Positions 26,077 to 36,607 of a stretch of 64,000 nt of DNA are shown here, piece by piece. Position 1 is the first letter of the stretch; each line of letters starts with the position of its first letter. The notes below the pieces were generated by a model. That model made no database searches. It saw nothing but the letters and a program-made list of their open reading frames with translations, and was not told where the DNA came from. The stretch comes from Nocardioides allogilvus (GTDB lineage: Bacteria; Actinomycetota; Actinomycetes; Propionibacteriales; Nocardioidaceae), in NCBI RefSeq assembly GCF_003047285.1, contig NZ_PZYX01000001.1, positions 310,001-374,000 on the forward strand, read 5' to 3'. Both the position numbers and the translations under genes were made by a program.

Positions 26077-26925
26077 ATGTCCTCCACCACGCCTTCCACC
26101 GGGGTGCTCGTGCTCGCCGCCACCCCGATCGGCCAGGCCGGGGACGCGCCGCCGCGACTGGCGGCCGAGCTGACGGGCGCCGACGTGGTCGCCGCCGAGG
26201 ACACCCGTCGGCTCAAGCGGCTGACCAGCGACCTGGGCATCACCCTGACCGGCCGCGTCGTGTCCTACTTCGAGGGCAACGAGTCGGCGCGCACGCCCGT
26301 CCTGCTGGCCGCCCTGCTCGCCGGCGAGCGGGTCGTGCTGGTGACCGACGCGGGCATGCCGAGCGTGTCCGACCCGGGCTACCGGCTCGTCGTCGCGGCG
26401 GTCGAGCACGACGTGCACGTCACTGCGGTGCCCGGACCCAGCGCCGTGCTCACTGCGCTCGCGGTCAGCGGCCTGCCCGTCGACCGGTTCTGCTTCGAGG
26501 GGTTCTTGCCGCGCAAGGCGGGGGAGCGGAGCCGCCGGCTCGCCGGCCTGGCCCGCGAGGACCGGACGATGGTGTTCTTCGAGGCGCCGCACCGCACCGA
26601 GGCGGCGCTCGCCGCGATGGCCGAGGCCTTCGGTGGGGAGCGCAGCGGGGCCGTGTGCCGTGAGCTGACCAAGACCCACGAGGAGGTACGGCGAGGACCG
26701 CTCGCCGACCTGGTCGCGTGGGCCGCCGAGGGGGTCCGCGGAGAGGTCACCATCGTCGTGGAGGGCGCTCCGGCGCAGGCCGAGGTCGGCACCGACCCCG
26801 AGTCCCTGCGCGCCGCCGTCGCCGAGGAGGAGGCAGCGGGTGCCACCCGCAAGGAAGCGATCGCCGACGTCGCCCGCCGGGCCGGCGTCCCGAAGCGGGA
26901 GGTCTACGACCTTGTCCACCGATAG
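26077..26925 (+). CDS. rsmI: 16S rRNA (cytidine-1402-2'-O)-methyltransferase RsmI
   Basis: A 282-residue SAM-dependent methyltransferase that modifies C1402 in the ribosomal P site. Signatures are LAATPIGQAGD at the start, VAAEDTRRLKRL, TDAGMPSVSDPGYRLV and PGPSAVLTALAVSGL. A short C-terminal helical domain ends in REVYDLVHR. ATG 26077 is chosen because homologues begin close to the first strand; ATG 26065 would add four residues. The tatD gene starts inside its last codons. Confidence 0.93.
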   Translation: MSSTTPSTGVLVLAATPIGQAGDAPPRLAAELTGADVVAAEDTRRLKRLTSDLGITLTGRVVSYFEGNESARTPVLLAALLAGERVVLVTDAGMPSVSDPGYRLVVAAVEHDVHVTAVPGPSAVLTALAVSGLPVDRFCFEGFLPRKAGERSRRLAGLAREDRTMVFFEAPHRTEAALAAMAEAFGGERSGAVCRELTKTHEEVRRGPLADLVAWAAEGVRGEVTIVVEGAPAQAEVGTDPESLRAAVAEEEAAGATRKEAIADVARRAGVPKREVYDLVHR

Positions 26926-27808
26926 GCCGACGAACGAGCCCACCCGCGCCCGCGCGGCCACCGAGGAGACGTCCGGGGCCCGTCGTGACCGCCAGCGTCC
27001 GCCGGCGCCCGAGCCGCTGCCGCTGCCCGTGGTCGACAACCACTGCCACCTCGACATCGCCGACGGCGACTGGCTGGAGACGCGCGAGGCCATCGAGCTG
27101 GCCGGGTCGGTCAACGTCACCCGGATCGTCCAGATCGGCTGTGACCTGCCCGGCGCCCGCTGGGCGGTGGCGGCGGCCGCCGAGCACCCCGAGCTGATCG
27201 CCGGGGTCGCGCTGCACCCCAACGAGGCGCCGCGGGTCGAGGACCTCGACGCCGCGATGGCCGAGATCGAGGCCCTCGCGGGCGCCCACGACCTGGTGCG
27301 GGCCGTCGGTGAGACCGGGCTCGACCACTTCCGCACCGGCGAGGACGGCCGGGCGGTCCAGGAGGAGAGCTTCCGCCGCCACATCGACCTGGCCAAGCGG
27401 CTCGACAAGACGCTGGTGATCCACGACCGGGACGCCCACGACGAGGTGCTGCGCGTCCTCGACGAGGAGGGGGCGCCCGACCGCTGGGTGATGCACTGCT
27501 TCTCCGGCGACGTCGACCTCGCTCGCGCCTGCCTGGAGCGCGGAGCGCACCTGAGCTTTGCCGGCACGGTCACGTTCAAGAACGCCGCCGGCCTGCGCAA
27601 CGCACTGGCCGTGACGCCGATCGACCGCCTCCTGGTGGAGACCGATGCGCCGTACCTCACCCCCACGCCGTTCCGTGGCCGACCCAACGCTTCCTACCTC
27701 GTCCCGCACACCGTCCGGGCCATGGCCGAGGTCCGCGGCGACGACCTCGAGACCCTCTGCGAGGCGATCAACCTCAACACCGAGAGGGCCTTCGGCGGCC
27801 CGTGGTGA
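26912..27808 (+). CDS. TatD family metal-dependent hydrolase
   Basis: A 298-residue TIM-barrel hydrolase of the TatD family, which in studied members is a metal-dependent DNase. Metal ligands are visible in VDNHCHLD (His44, His46), VGETGLDHF, VIHDRDAH and the final ETDAPYL. About 38 extra N-terminal residues rich in Thr, Arg and Pro precede the barrel. The TTG at 26912 overlaps rsmI by 14 bases; no better start lies before the domain. In mycobacteria metS separates rsmI and tatD; here it is absent. Nuclease activity is inferred from the family. Confidence 0.88.
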   Translation: MSTDRPTNEPTRARAATEETSGARRDRQRPPAPEPLPLPVVDNHCHLDIADGDWLETREAIELAGSVNVTRIVQIGCDLPGARWAVAAAAEHPELIAGVALHPNEAPRVEDLDAAMAEIEALAGAHDLVRAVGETGLDHFRTGEDGRAVQEESFRRHIDLAKRLDKTLVIHDRDAHDEVLRVLDEEGAPDRWVMHCFSGDVDLARACLERGAHLSFAGTVTFKNAAGLRNALAVTPIDRLLVETDAPYLTPTPFRGRPNASYLVPHTVRAMAEVRGDDLETLCEAINLNTERAFGGPW

Positions 27809-27888
27809 GGGGTCGGAGGGGGCGGGTGAGCGCCGTCACGACCGCCGAGACGCTGGTCACGATCGGCCCGGAAAACCGCCGTTCGACT

Positions 27889-27916
27889 TTGAACCATCCG
27901 TCATCACCGTTATCGT
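27889..27916 (+). promoter_or_regulatory. Candidate rpfB promoter
   Basis: TTGAAC (27889-27894), a 16-base spacer and TATCGT (27911-27916) form a plausible housekeeping promoter. It would give a 5' leader of about 160 bases before rpfB that contains a short reading frame. Confidence 0.45.
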
Positions 27917-27968
27917 CCTGTGACGTTGGCCGGGATCGGGAACGATTCGCCAGCGCCCGGAGGTTGGT

Positions 27969-29214
<1,246 letters not shown>

Positions 29215-29251
29215 TCACGCTGATCGCGCGGTCGACATCTAGGCTCTGCGT

Positions 29252-30115
29252 ATGACATCCCCTTCCGCCGGTCCGAGACTTCTCGGGCCGGCGGAGGTGC
29301 GAACGCTCGCGGCCGAGCTCGACCTGCGCCCGACCAAGCAGCGCGGTCAGAACTTCGTCATCGACGCCAACACGGTGCGCCGCATCGTGCGTGACTCCGG
29401 CATCGGACCCGACGACGTCGTCGTCGAGGTGGGCCCCGGGCTCGGCTCGCTCACCCTCGGGCTGCTCGAGGTCGCCCGGCGCGTGGTGGCCGTCGAGATC
29501 GACCCGCTGCTCGCCGCACGGCTGCCCGCGACGATCGAGGACCGCGCCCCCGACCACGCCGACGCCTTCGAGGTCGTGCTGGGCGACGCGATGCGGATCG
29601 AGGCGATCCCCGGTCCGCCGCCGACAGCCCTCGTCGCCAACCTGCCCTACAACGTCTCGGTGCCGGTCCTGATCCACATGCTCACGCTGCTCCCGTCGCT
29701 GGAGCGCGGGCTGGTGATGGTGCAGGCCGAGGTCGCCGACCGTCTCGCGGCCGGCCCCGGCTCCAAGATCTACGGCGTCCCGTCGGTGAAGGCCGCCTGG
29801 TTCGCCGACGTGCGGCGCGCCGGCGCCATCGGTCGCAACGTCTTCTGGCCCGCGCCTAACGTCGACTCCGGCCTCGTCGCCTGGACCCGCTGCGACCCGC
29901 CGGACACCACGGCCACCCGCGAGCAGGTCTTCACCGTCATCGACGCCGCCTTCGCCACCCGCCGCAAGCAGATCCGCGCGGCCCTGCGCCCGCTCGCCGG
30001 CTCCAGCGAGGCCGCCGAGCACGCCCTCGTCCAGGCCGGCATCGACCCGACCGCGCGCGGCGAGGTGCTCACCGTGGCCGACTTCGCCCGGATCGCCGAG
30101 GGCATGCCGTGGTGA
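29252..30115 (+). CDS. rsmA: 16S rRNA dimethyladenosine transferase RsmA (KsgA)
   Basis: A 287-residue methyltransferase that dimethylates two adjacent adenines near the 3' end of 16S rRNA and acts as a late ribosome-assembly checkpoint. Motifs are [10 protein letters not shown], the SAM-binding [15 protein letters not shown] and the catalytic [16 protein letters not shown] (29240-29245) ends six bases before the ATG, so it has its own leaderless promoter although it follows rpfB closely. Its stop overlaps the ispE start by four bases. Confidence 0.95.
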   Translation: MTSPSAGPRLLGPAEVRTLAAELDLRPTKQRGQNFVIDANTVRRIVRDSGIGPDDVVVEVGPGLGSLTLGLLEVARRVVAVEIDPLLAARLPATIEDRAPDHADAFEVVLGDAMRIEAIPGPPPTALVANLPYNVSVPVLIHMLTLLPSLERGLVMVQAEVADRLAAGPGSKIYGVPSVKAAWFADVRRAGAIGRNVFWPAPNVDSGLVAWTRCDPPDTTATREQVFTVIDAAFATRRKQIRAALRPLAGSSEAAEHALVQAGIDPTARGEVLTVADFARIAEGMPW

Positions 30116-31019
30116 GCACCGTCTCCGTCCGCGCCGCCGCGAAGATCAACCTCCACCTCGGCGTCGGCGCTGTGCGTGACGACGGCTTCCACCCGCTCGA
30201 CACCGTCTACCAGGCCATCAGCCTCTACGACGACGTCACCCTCACCGGCGCGGTGGTGCCCTCGCTCGAGCTGGAGTGCGCCGACTACATCGACGCCGGC
30301 GACGTCCCGATCGGCGGCGGCAACATCGCCTTCCGTGCGCTCGAGGTGATCCGCGCCCGGACCGGGCGCCACGGCCACGAGGCCGTCGAGATCCTCAAGT
30401 CGATCCCGGTCGCCGGCGGGATGGCGGGCGGCTCGGCCGACGCCGCCGCGACCCTGCTGGCCTACGACCGGCTGCACCGGACCGGCCTGCCCGACGACGT
30501 GCTCCTCGACCTCGCGGCCGAGCTCGGCAGCGACGTCCCCTTCTCGCTCGTGGGCGGCACTGCGCGTGGCCGTGGCCGTGGCGAGGTCGTGCAGCCGCTC
30601 GACGACCGCGGCACCTGGTGGTGGGTCGCCGTCCCGTCCGGCGTCGGCCTGTCCACGCCCGAGGTCTACGCGCACTTCGACAAGCTGTTTCCCGACGCGC
30701 TGGCCGAGCCGGCTGAGCCGGCCGACCTGCTGTCGGCGCTGGCGAGCGGCGAACCGCTGCGGCTGGCCCGCACCCTGCACAACGACCTGCAAGCGCCGGC
30801 GGTCGACCTGCGACCCGAGCTCGGCACCCTGATCGACCGCGGCGAAGGCGAAGGTGCCCTGCGCGGCCTCGTCTCCGGTTCGGGCCCGACCTGCATCTTC
30901 CTGTGCGACTCGCTCGACGGCGCCCACGCCGTCGTCGCGGGCCTGCGGGGTGCGGGGCACGACGTCGTACTCATCGCGAACGGCCCTGTCGCCGGCGCAC
31001 ATCTCCTGGAGCGCCCCTG

Positions 31020-31020
<1 letters not shown>
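30112..31020 (+). CDS. ispE: 4-diphosphocytidyl-2-C-methyl-D-erythritol kinase IspE
   Basis: A 302-residue GHMP kinase of the MEP isoprenoid pathway. Typical motifs are [13 protein letters not shown] at the start, the phosphate loop [14 protein letters not shown] near residues 100-113 and [13 protein letters not shown] near the C-terminus. Two adjacent GTG codons are possible; 30112 gives the standard GTGA overlap with rsmA, and 30109 would add one residue. The next ABC-F gene starts on the last base of its stop. Confidence 0.94.
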
Positions 31021-32816
<1,796 letters not shown>

Positions 32817-32817
32817 G

Positions 32818-33315
32818 TCAGTCCTCGGGTGGGCTGAACGGCGCGAGCAGCGTGCGCAGCAGCGACGCGAGCGTGGCCTGGTCGCCGGCCGGCAGCGCGG
32901 CGATCAGCTCGGCCTCGGCCGCGATCAGCGCTCCGAAGGCGCCGTCGACGGCGGCCTTGCCCTCGGGGGTGAGGCGCACCAGCACCCCGCGTCGATCACG
33001 CGGGTCGGGCAGCCGCTCGACCAGTCCGCGGCCGGCGAGCCGGTCGACGCGGTTGGTCATGGTGCCGCTGGTCACGAGCGTCTCGCGCAGCAGTCGGCCG
33101 GGGGACAGCTCGTACGGCGCCCCGGCGCGCCGCAGCGCAGCCAGCACGTCGAACTCCCACGACTCGATGTGGTGGGTCGTGAAGGCGTCGCGGCGGGCGA
33201 GGTCGAGGTGGCGCGCCAGCCTGCTGATGCGGCTGAAGACCTCGACCGGACCGAGGTCGAGGTCGGTGCGCTCGCGCGCCCACGCCTCGACCAGGCTGTC
33301 CACTTCGTCGCGCAT
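32818..33315 (-). CDS. MarR family transcriptional regulator
   Basis: A 165-residue winged-helix regulator with an N-terminal dimerisation helix. The recognition region is LLRETLVTSGTMTNRVDRLAGRGLVERL and the wing is PDPRDRRGVLV. ATG 33315 gives the family N-terminus, MRDEVDSLVEAW; longer frames run into the upstream operator-like palindrome. It converges on the ABC-F gene with one base between the two stops. A near-perfect inverted repeat at 33344-33357 may be its own operator. Target genes are unknown. Confidence 0.88.
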   Translation of the reverse strand: MRDEVDSLVEAWARERTDLDLGPVEVFSRISRLARHLDLARRDAFTTHHIESWEFDVLAALRRAGAPYELSPGRLLRETLVTSGTMTNRVDRLAGRGLVERLPDPRDRRGVLVRLTPEGKAAVDGAFGALIAAEAELIAALPAGDQATLASLLRTLLAPFSPPED

Positions 33316-33343
33316 GCGGCCAGTGTGCCAGACGCGTCGAGAA

Positions 33344-33357
33344 TCTTGACGTCGAGA
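33344..33357. promoter_or_regulatory. Candidate MarR operator
   Basis: TCTTGACGTCGAGA is a near-perfect palindrome with one mismatched pair and lies about 30 bases upstream of the MarR start. Its size and TTGAC core fit MarR-type autoregulation. Binding by this regulator is inferred. Confidence 0.4.
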
Positions 33358-33392
33358 GATAGGGTGCATGGAGCTGCTCGCCCTGTCCTGAC

Positions 33393-33486
33393 GGAAACCC
33401 CTAGAACGTTCGGTTCCCCGCATAGGCGGGGGAATGCAACGTTCCGGGGTGTTGCAACACTCGAGAACCCCACGGAAACCCCGAGA
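33393..33486. repeat. Dispersed hairpin repeat, copy B
   Basis: The second copy of the element at 35-129. It shares the GGAAACC opening, a TTCCCCGC/GCGGGG hairpin (here bulged), an identical 23-base block (33438-33460) with GTGTTGCAACAC, and the terminal AAACCCCGAGA. It lies in the gap between the TetR gene end and the MarR gene start, both on the minus strand. Its role is unknown. Confidence 0.8.
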
Positions 33487-33519
33487 AGTCGGTGTGGCTC
33501 ACTCACCGCTCGCGACGTG

Positions 33520-34137
33520 TCAGGCCTCGGGCTGCTCGCTGTAGAGCACGGGATCGCCGTCGAGCCCGCTGAGCCCGTTCCAGGCGAGGTTGACCACGTG
33601 GGCGGCGACGACCTCGCGCGCGGGCTTGCGGGTGTCGAGCCACCACTGGCCCAGGCTCGCGACCATCCCGACGAGCATCTGGGCATACATCGGGGCGTTC
33701 TTGGCGTCGAGCCCGGTGCGCTTGAAGGTGTCGGCCAGCAGTCCCTCGACGCGGGAGGCGACGTCACCGAGGATCGTCTGGAAGGACGCCTCCCCGATGG
33801 GGCTGTCGCGGACCAGGATCCGGAAGCCCTGCGGGTTCTCCTCGACGTACGACAGCAGCGCCAACGCCGCCTGCTCGAGCACGATCCTCGAGGTGCCCGC
33901 GGTGAGTGAGCCGCGCATGATCGCCAGCAGGGTCTGCACCTCGCGGTCGACGACGACGGCGTAGAGCCCCTCCTTGCCGCCGAAGTGCTCGTAGACGACC
34001 GGCTTGGAGACCTGGGCGCGGGCTGCGACCTCCTCGATGGCGGCCCCCTCGAAGCCGCGTTCTGAGAACAGCGTGCGCGCGACGGCAATCAGTTGCTCGC
34101 GGCGCTCGGCCCCGGTCATGCGTTTCTTGCTCGGCAT
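33520..34137 (-). CDS. TetR family transcriptional regulator
   Basis: A 205-residue regulator. The N-terminal helix-turn-helix is clear: RREQLIAVARTLFSERGFEG, then IEEVAARAQVSKPVVYEHFG. The C-terminal ligand and dimer domain is typical. ATG 34137 gives the usual basic start MPSKKRMTGAERR, with AGAGGAT upstream. The gene is divergent from a promoter that carries a Fur/Zur-like box, and a hotdog protein gene follows on the plus strand with an inverted-repeat operator. Whether this protein binds that operator is an open inference. Confidence 0.88.
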   Translation of the reverse strand: MPSKKRMTGAERREQLIAVARTLFSERGFEGAAIEEVAARAQVSKPVVYEHFGGKEGLYAVVVDREVQTLLAIMRGSLTAGTSRIVLEQAALALLSYVEENPQGFRILVRDSPIGEASFQTILGDVASRVEGLLADTFKRTGLDAKNAPMYAQMLVGMVASLGQWWLDTRKPAREVVAAHVVNLAWNGLSGLDGDPVLYSEQPEA

Positions 34138-34168
34138 GGGGCAGATCCTCTCACGCCGATCCGCTCGT

Positions 34169-34198
34169 TTGACAATGGGAATCATTCTCATTTAGCGT
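34169..34198 (+). promoter_or_regulatory. Promoter with Fur/Zur-like metal box
   Basis: TTGACA (34169-34174) and TAGCGT (34193-34198) flank an 18-base spacer. The spacer is filled by a palindrome (34174-34192) with nine-base arms around a C and one mismatch: AATGGGAAT-C-ATTCTCATT. It fits Zur-type boxes and matches the classic 19-base Fur consensus at about 16 positions. A bound Fur-family repressor would block RNA polymerase. Confidence 0.65.
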
Positions 34199-34228
34199 CC
34201 GGCGCTCCAGACTCAGAGAGGCAGATGG

Positions 34229-34333
34229 ATGAAGCGCAGGAAGAAGCTGGCCGTGGTGCTCGCGACGTTGATCGTCGGCGGGGGAGGTGCGTCCCTTCAG
34301 CAGAACAGCGCGCCCAGAGTTACCGACTGGTAA
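34229..34333 (+). CDS. 34-residue membrane-like peptide under the metal-box promoter
   Basis: An ATG at 34229, seven bases after GAGAGG, opens a 34-codon frame that begins MKRRKKLAVVLATLIVGGGG and ends at TAA 34331-34333. A basic start followed by a hydrophobic stretch looks like a signal peptide or small membrane protein. It could be a real small protein or the decayed remnant of a longer metal-regulated secreted protein; no lipobox cysteine follows. Its end overlaps the operator of the next gene. Translation is unproven. Confidence 0.45.
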   Translation: MKRRKKLAVVLATLIVGGGGASLQQNSAPRVTDW

Positions 34334-34336
34334 CAT
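34319..34336 (+). promoter_or_regulatory. Inverted-repeat operator and -10 of the hotdog gene
   Basis: GTTACC-GACT-GGTAAC (34319-34334) is a perfect inverted repeat of TetR-operator type. It overlaps TAACAT (34331-34336), a -10 hexamer ending seven bases before the start at 34344. Occupancy would therefore silence the gene. The binding protein is not identified. Confidence 0.55.
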
Positions 34337-34343
34337 CTCCGGC

Positions 34344-34814
34344 ATGAGCCAGGTCCAGAAGCTGTGGAACACCGCCACCTCCGTCCCCGTCGTCGGCAAG
34401 CGCGCGTTCTCCATCGCGTTTTCGCAGAAGGCGCCCTACTTCGCCACGATCCACCCGCGCTTCACGGTGGTCGAGCCCAACCACGTCGAGCTCGTCATCC
34501 CGAAGCGGCGCAGCGTCCAGAACCACCTCGGCACCGTGCACGCGATCGCGCTGTGCAACGGCCTCGAGGCGGCCATGGGTGCGCTCGCCGAGGTGACGAT
34601 CCCGAGCCACAAGCGGTGGATCCCCAAGGGCATGGACGTCGCCTACACCGCGAAGGCCACCTCGGACATCGTCTGCATCGCCGAGACGGACCCCGAGCAG
34701 TGGACCAGCGACAACCCCGACCTGCACGTCCGCGTCCGCGGCGAGCGCGAGGACGGGACCGTCGTGATCGAGGGCGTCATCAAGCTCTGGGTGACCGAGA
34801 AGCCCGGAGCGTAG
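34344..34814 (+). CDS. DUF4442/hotdog-fold thioesterase-like protein
   Basis: A 156-residue single hotdog domain related to acyl-CoA thioesterases. The conserved core is RRSVQNHLGTVHAIALCNGLEAAMG, followed by strands ending in VIEGVIKLWVTEKPGA. It starts MSQVQKLWNTATS with a leaderless-type -10 and a TetR-like palindrome, suggesting control by fatty-acid or acyl-CoA status, which is an inference. Its last codons and stop lie within the first copy of a tandem 67-base repeat. Confidence 0.8.
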   Translation: MSQVQKLWNTATSVPVVGKRAFSIAFSQKAPYFATIHPRFTVVEPNHVELVIPKRRSVQNHLGTVHAIALCNGLEAAMGALAEVTIPSHKRWIPKGMDVAYTAKATSDIVCIAETDPEQWTSDNPDLHVRVRGEREDGTVVIEGVIKLWVTEKPGA

Positions 34815-34941
34815 CGACGGGCTTCGACGTCCTCAGTCCGGCTGAGCTTGCGAAGCCGGAACCGCTGCGGGAGCCCCGGAGCGTAGCGACGGGCTTCGAC
34901 GTCCTCAGTCCGGCTGAGCTTGCGAAGCCGGAACCGCTGCG
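34803..34941. repeat. Two identical 67-base direct repeats
   Basis: Copies at 34803-34869 and 34875-34941 are identical and repeat with a period of 72 bases. Each contains short inverted repeats such as CCGGCT/AGCCGG. The first copy includes the stop codon of the hotdog gene, so the duplication lies at the very end of that gene and just before the terminator. Confidence 0.9.
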
Positions 34942-34971
34942 AGCGACCCGTCACTTCGTGACGGGTCGCTC
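34941..34971. terminator. Bidirectional terminator hairpin
   Basis: A 14-base perfect stem (34941-34954 with 34958-34971) and a TTC loop lie between the hotdog gene and the converging transporter operon. Confidence 0.85.
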
Positions 34972-34992
34972 CCGGCCACACTCGGGCGAGGT

Positions 34993-35850
34993 CTACAGGG
35001 TCGTCTTGGCTTCGCCGACGTCGGCGACCATCGAGACCTGCAGGACCTTCTTCTCGCCCACGAACTTGCGCTGGACGTAGTTGGCCAGCCAGGTGAGCAC
35101 CAGGTTGGTCACGATGTAGCACGCGGCGACGACGATGGTCGTCGGGACGATGTTGTTGAACGACAGCGGCAGCTGCTTGGCGATCTTGGTGAGGCCGATC
35201 CCGAAGACGATCAGGATCAGGCTGGTGTCCTTGAGCGCCACGACGCACTGGCTGATGATCGCCGGGATCATGATCTTCACGGCCTGGGGCAGCAGCACGA
35301 TGTTCATCACCTGCGCCTTGCGCATGCCGATGGCGTACGCCGCCTCGGCCTGCCCGCGAGGGACGGCGTTGACGCCGGCGCGGAAGACCTCGGCCAGCAC
35401 GGCGCCGTTGTAGAGCGTCAGCGCCAGCACCACGGACCAGAAGGCGCCTCGCGCGATGGGCATGTCGCCGAAGACCGCGTAGAAGCAGAAGATCATCAAC
35501 ATGATGACGGGTACGGCGCGGAAGAACTCGACGACCAGCCACGACACCCAGCGCACGGGTCGGTGATCGGAGAGCTTGCTGATCCCGAAGACCACCCCGA
35601 ACACGACAGCACCGAGCACCGACAGCACCGCCATGATGATGGTGTCGAGCCATGCCTCGAGGAGCGCGGTGAGGTACTGCGGGGTGACGAAGGGTTCCCA
35701 CAGGGCGTAGGCAAACTGGCCAGCGTCAGCGAGCCGCTTCACGGCGAAGGCGAGCGCGGCCACGATCACGACGAGCGAGATGATCGTGTAGATCCGGTGC
35801 CGGGCGACCGTCTTGGGTCCCGGTGCGTCGAAGAGAACTCCGGCGGCCAT
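34993..35850 (-). CDS. gluD: Glutamate-type ABC transporter permease, GluD-like
   Basis: A 285-residue inner-membrane permease of the polar amino acid uptake family. The hallmark EVFRAGVNAVPRGQAEAAYAIGM docking loop contacts the ATPase, and about five helices are visible. It is the last gene of the gluABCD-like unit; its ATG shares one base with the gluC stop. Corynebacterial GluABCD imports glutamate, but the family also covers glutamine and other amino acids, so the substrate is only probable. Confidence 0.88.
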   Translation of the reverse strand: MAAGVLFDAPGPKTVARHRIYTIISLVVIVAALAFAVKRLADAGQFAYALWEPFVTPQYLTALLEAWLDTIIMAVLSVLGAVVFGVVFGISKLSDHRPVRWVSWLVVEFFRAVPVIMLMIFCFYAVFGDMPIARGAFWSVVLALTLYNGAVLAEVFRAGVNAVPRGQAEAAYAIGMRKAQVMNIVLLPQAVKIMIPAIISQCVVALKDTSLILIVFGIGLTKIAKQLPLSFNNIVPTTIVVAACYIVTNLVLTWLANYVQRKFVGEKKVLQVSMVADVGEAKTTL

Positions 35851-36533
35851 CAGGCGATCCTCCAGCGACGCTCGAACGAGATGGCGACCAGGGAGACGAG
35901 CTCGACCAGGACGACGTACAGCAGGGCGACGCCCAAGAAGATGCCCCAGCGCTCGTCGGCATGGTTGTTGGTCATGATCTTCATCTGGGCAGCAGCCTCC
36001 AGGACGCCGAACACGGCGGCGACCGAGGTGTTCTTGAGCAGCGCGATCAGGGTGCTCGCCACCGGGGGGACCGAGGCGCGGAACGCCTGGGGGAGCACGA
36101 CTTCGCGCATCACCCCGCTGAACGGGAGACCGATGGCCCGGGCGGCCTCGGCCTGACCCAGCGGGACGGCGTTGACGCCGGAGCGGAGTGCCTCGCACAC
36201 GAAGGTGGAGGTGTAGAGCGTCAGGGCGACCACCGCGGTGGCGAAGAACGAGGTGAAGTCGAAGCTCCCGATGTGGACGTCGACGAACTTGAGGTTGATC
36301 CCGATCTTGGGAGCGGCGAACTGGAAGAAGAAGAACACCATCAGCAACGGGGTGTTGCGCACGAGCGTGACGTAGGTGGCGGCCGCCTTGTTGAGGACCG
36401 CGATCGGGCCGACGCGCATGGCGACCAGGATCGTGCCCCCGATGAGGGACAGGACGCCCGAGCACAAGAAGAGCAGGACGGTGTAGCCGAACGCCTGCAG
36501 GACCTCGGGGAACTCGTTGATGAAGGCTTCCAC
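35850..36533 (-). CDS. gluC: Glutamate-type ABC transporter permease, GluC-like
   Basis: A 227-residue permease, shorter than its partner. It contains LYTSTFVCEALRSGVNAVPLGQAEAARAIGL, the standard cytoplasmic loop, split here by strand and helix boundaries, and NTPLLMVFFFFQF in the second helix region. A GTG at 36533 starts it, soon after a strong hairpin that separates it from gluB. It should pair with GluD as a heterodimer driven by GluA. Confidence 0.88.
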   Translation of the reverse strand: MEAFINEFPEVLQAFGYTVLLFLCSGVLSLIGGTILVAMRVGPIAVLNKAAATYVTLVRNTPLLMVFFFFQFAAPKIGINLKFVDVHIGSFDFTSFFATAVVALTLYTSTFVCEALRSGVNAVPLGQAEAARAIGLPFSGVMREVVLPQAFRASVPPVASTLIALLKNTSVAAVFGVLEAAAQMKIMTNNHADERWGIFLGVALLYVVLVELVSLVAISFERRWRIA

Positions 36534-36554
36534 GCCACTCCTCTCGTGGGACCG

Positions 36555-36589
36555 GAGTCCGGGCCCGCTTGCTCAGCGGGCCCGGACTC
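36555..36589 (-). terminator. Intercistronic hairpin between gluB and gluC
   Basis: GAGTCCGGGCCCGC (36555-36568) pairs perfectly with 36576-36589 across a seven-base loop. In the middle of an operon such a hairpin usually protects the binding-protein mRNA or attenuates the permeases, giving excess GluB. Confidence 0.7.
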
Positions 36590-36607
36590 GGATGGTGAGC
36601 TGGATGC

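Noticed and set aside
34803..34941. A CRISPR array
   Set aside because: There are only two copies, separated by five bases, with no spacers of normal length and no cas genes.
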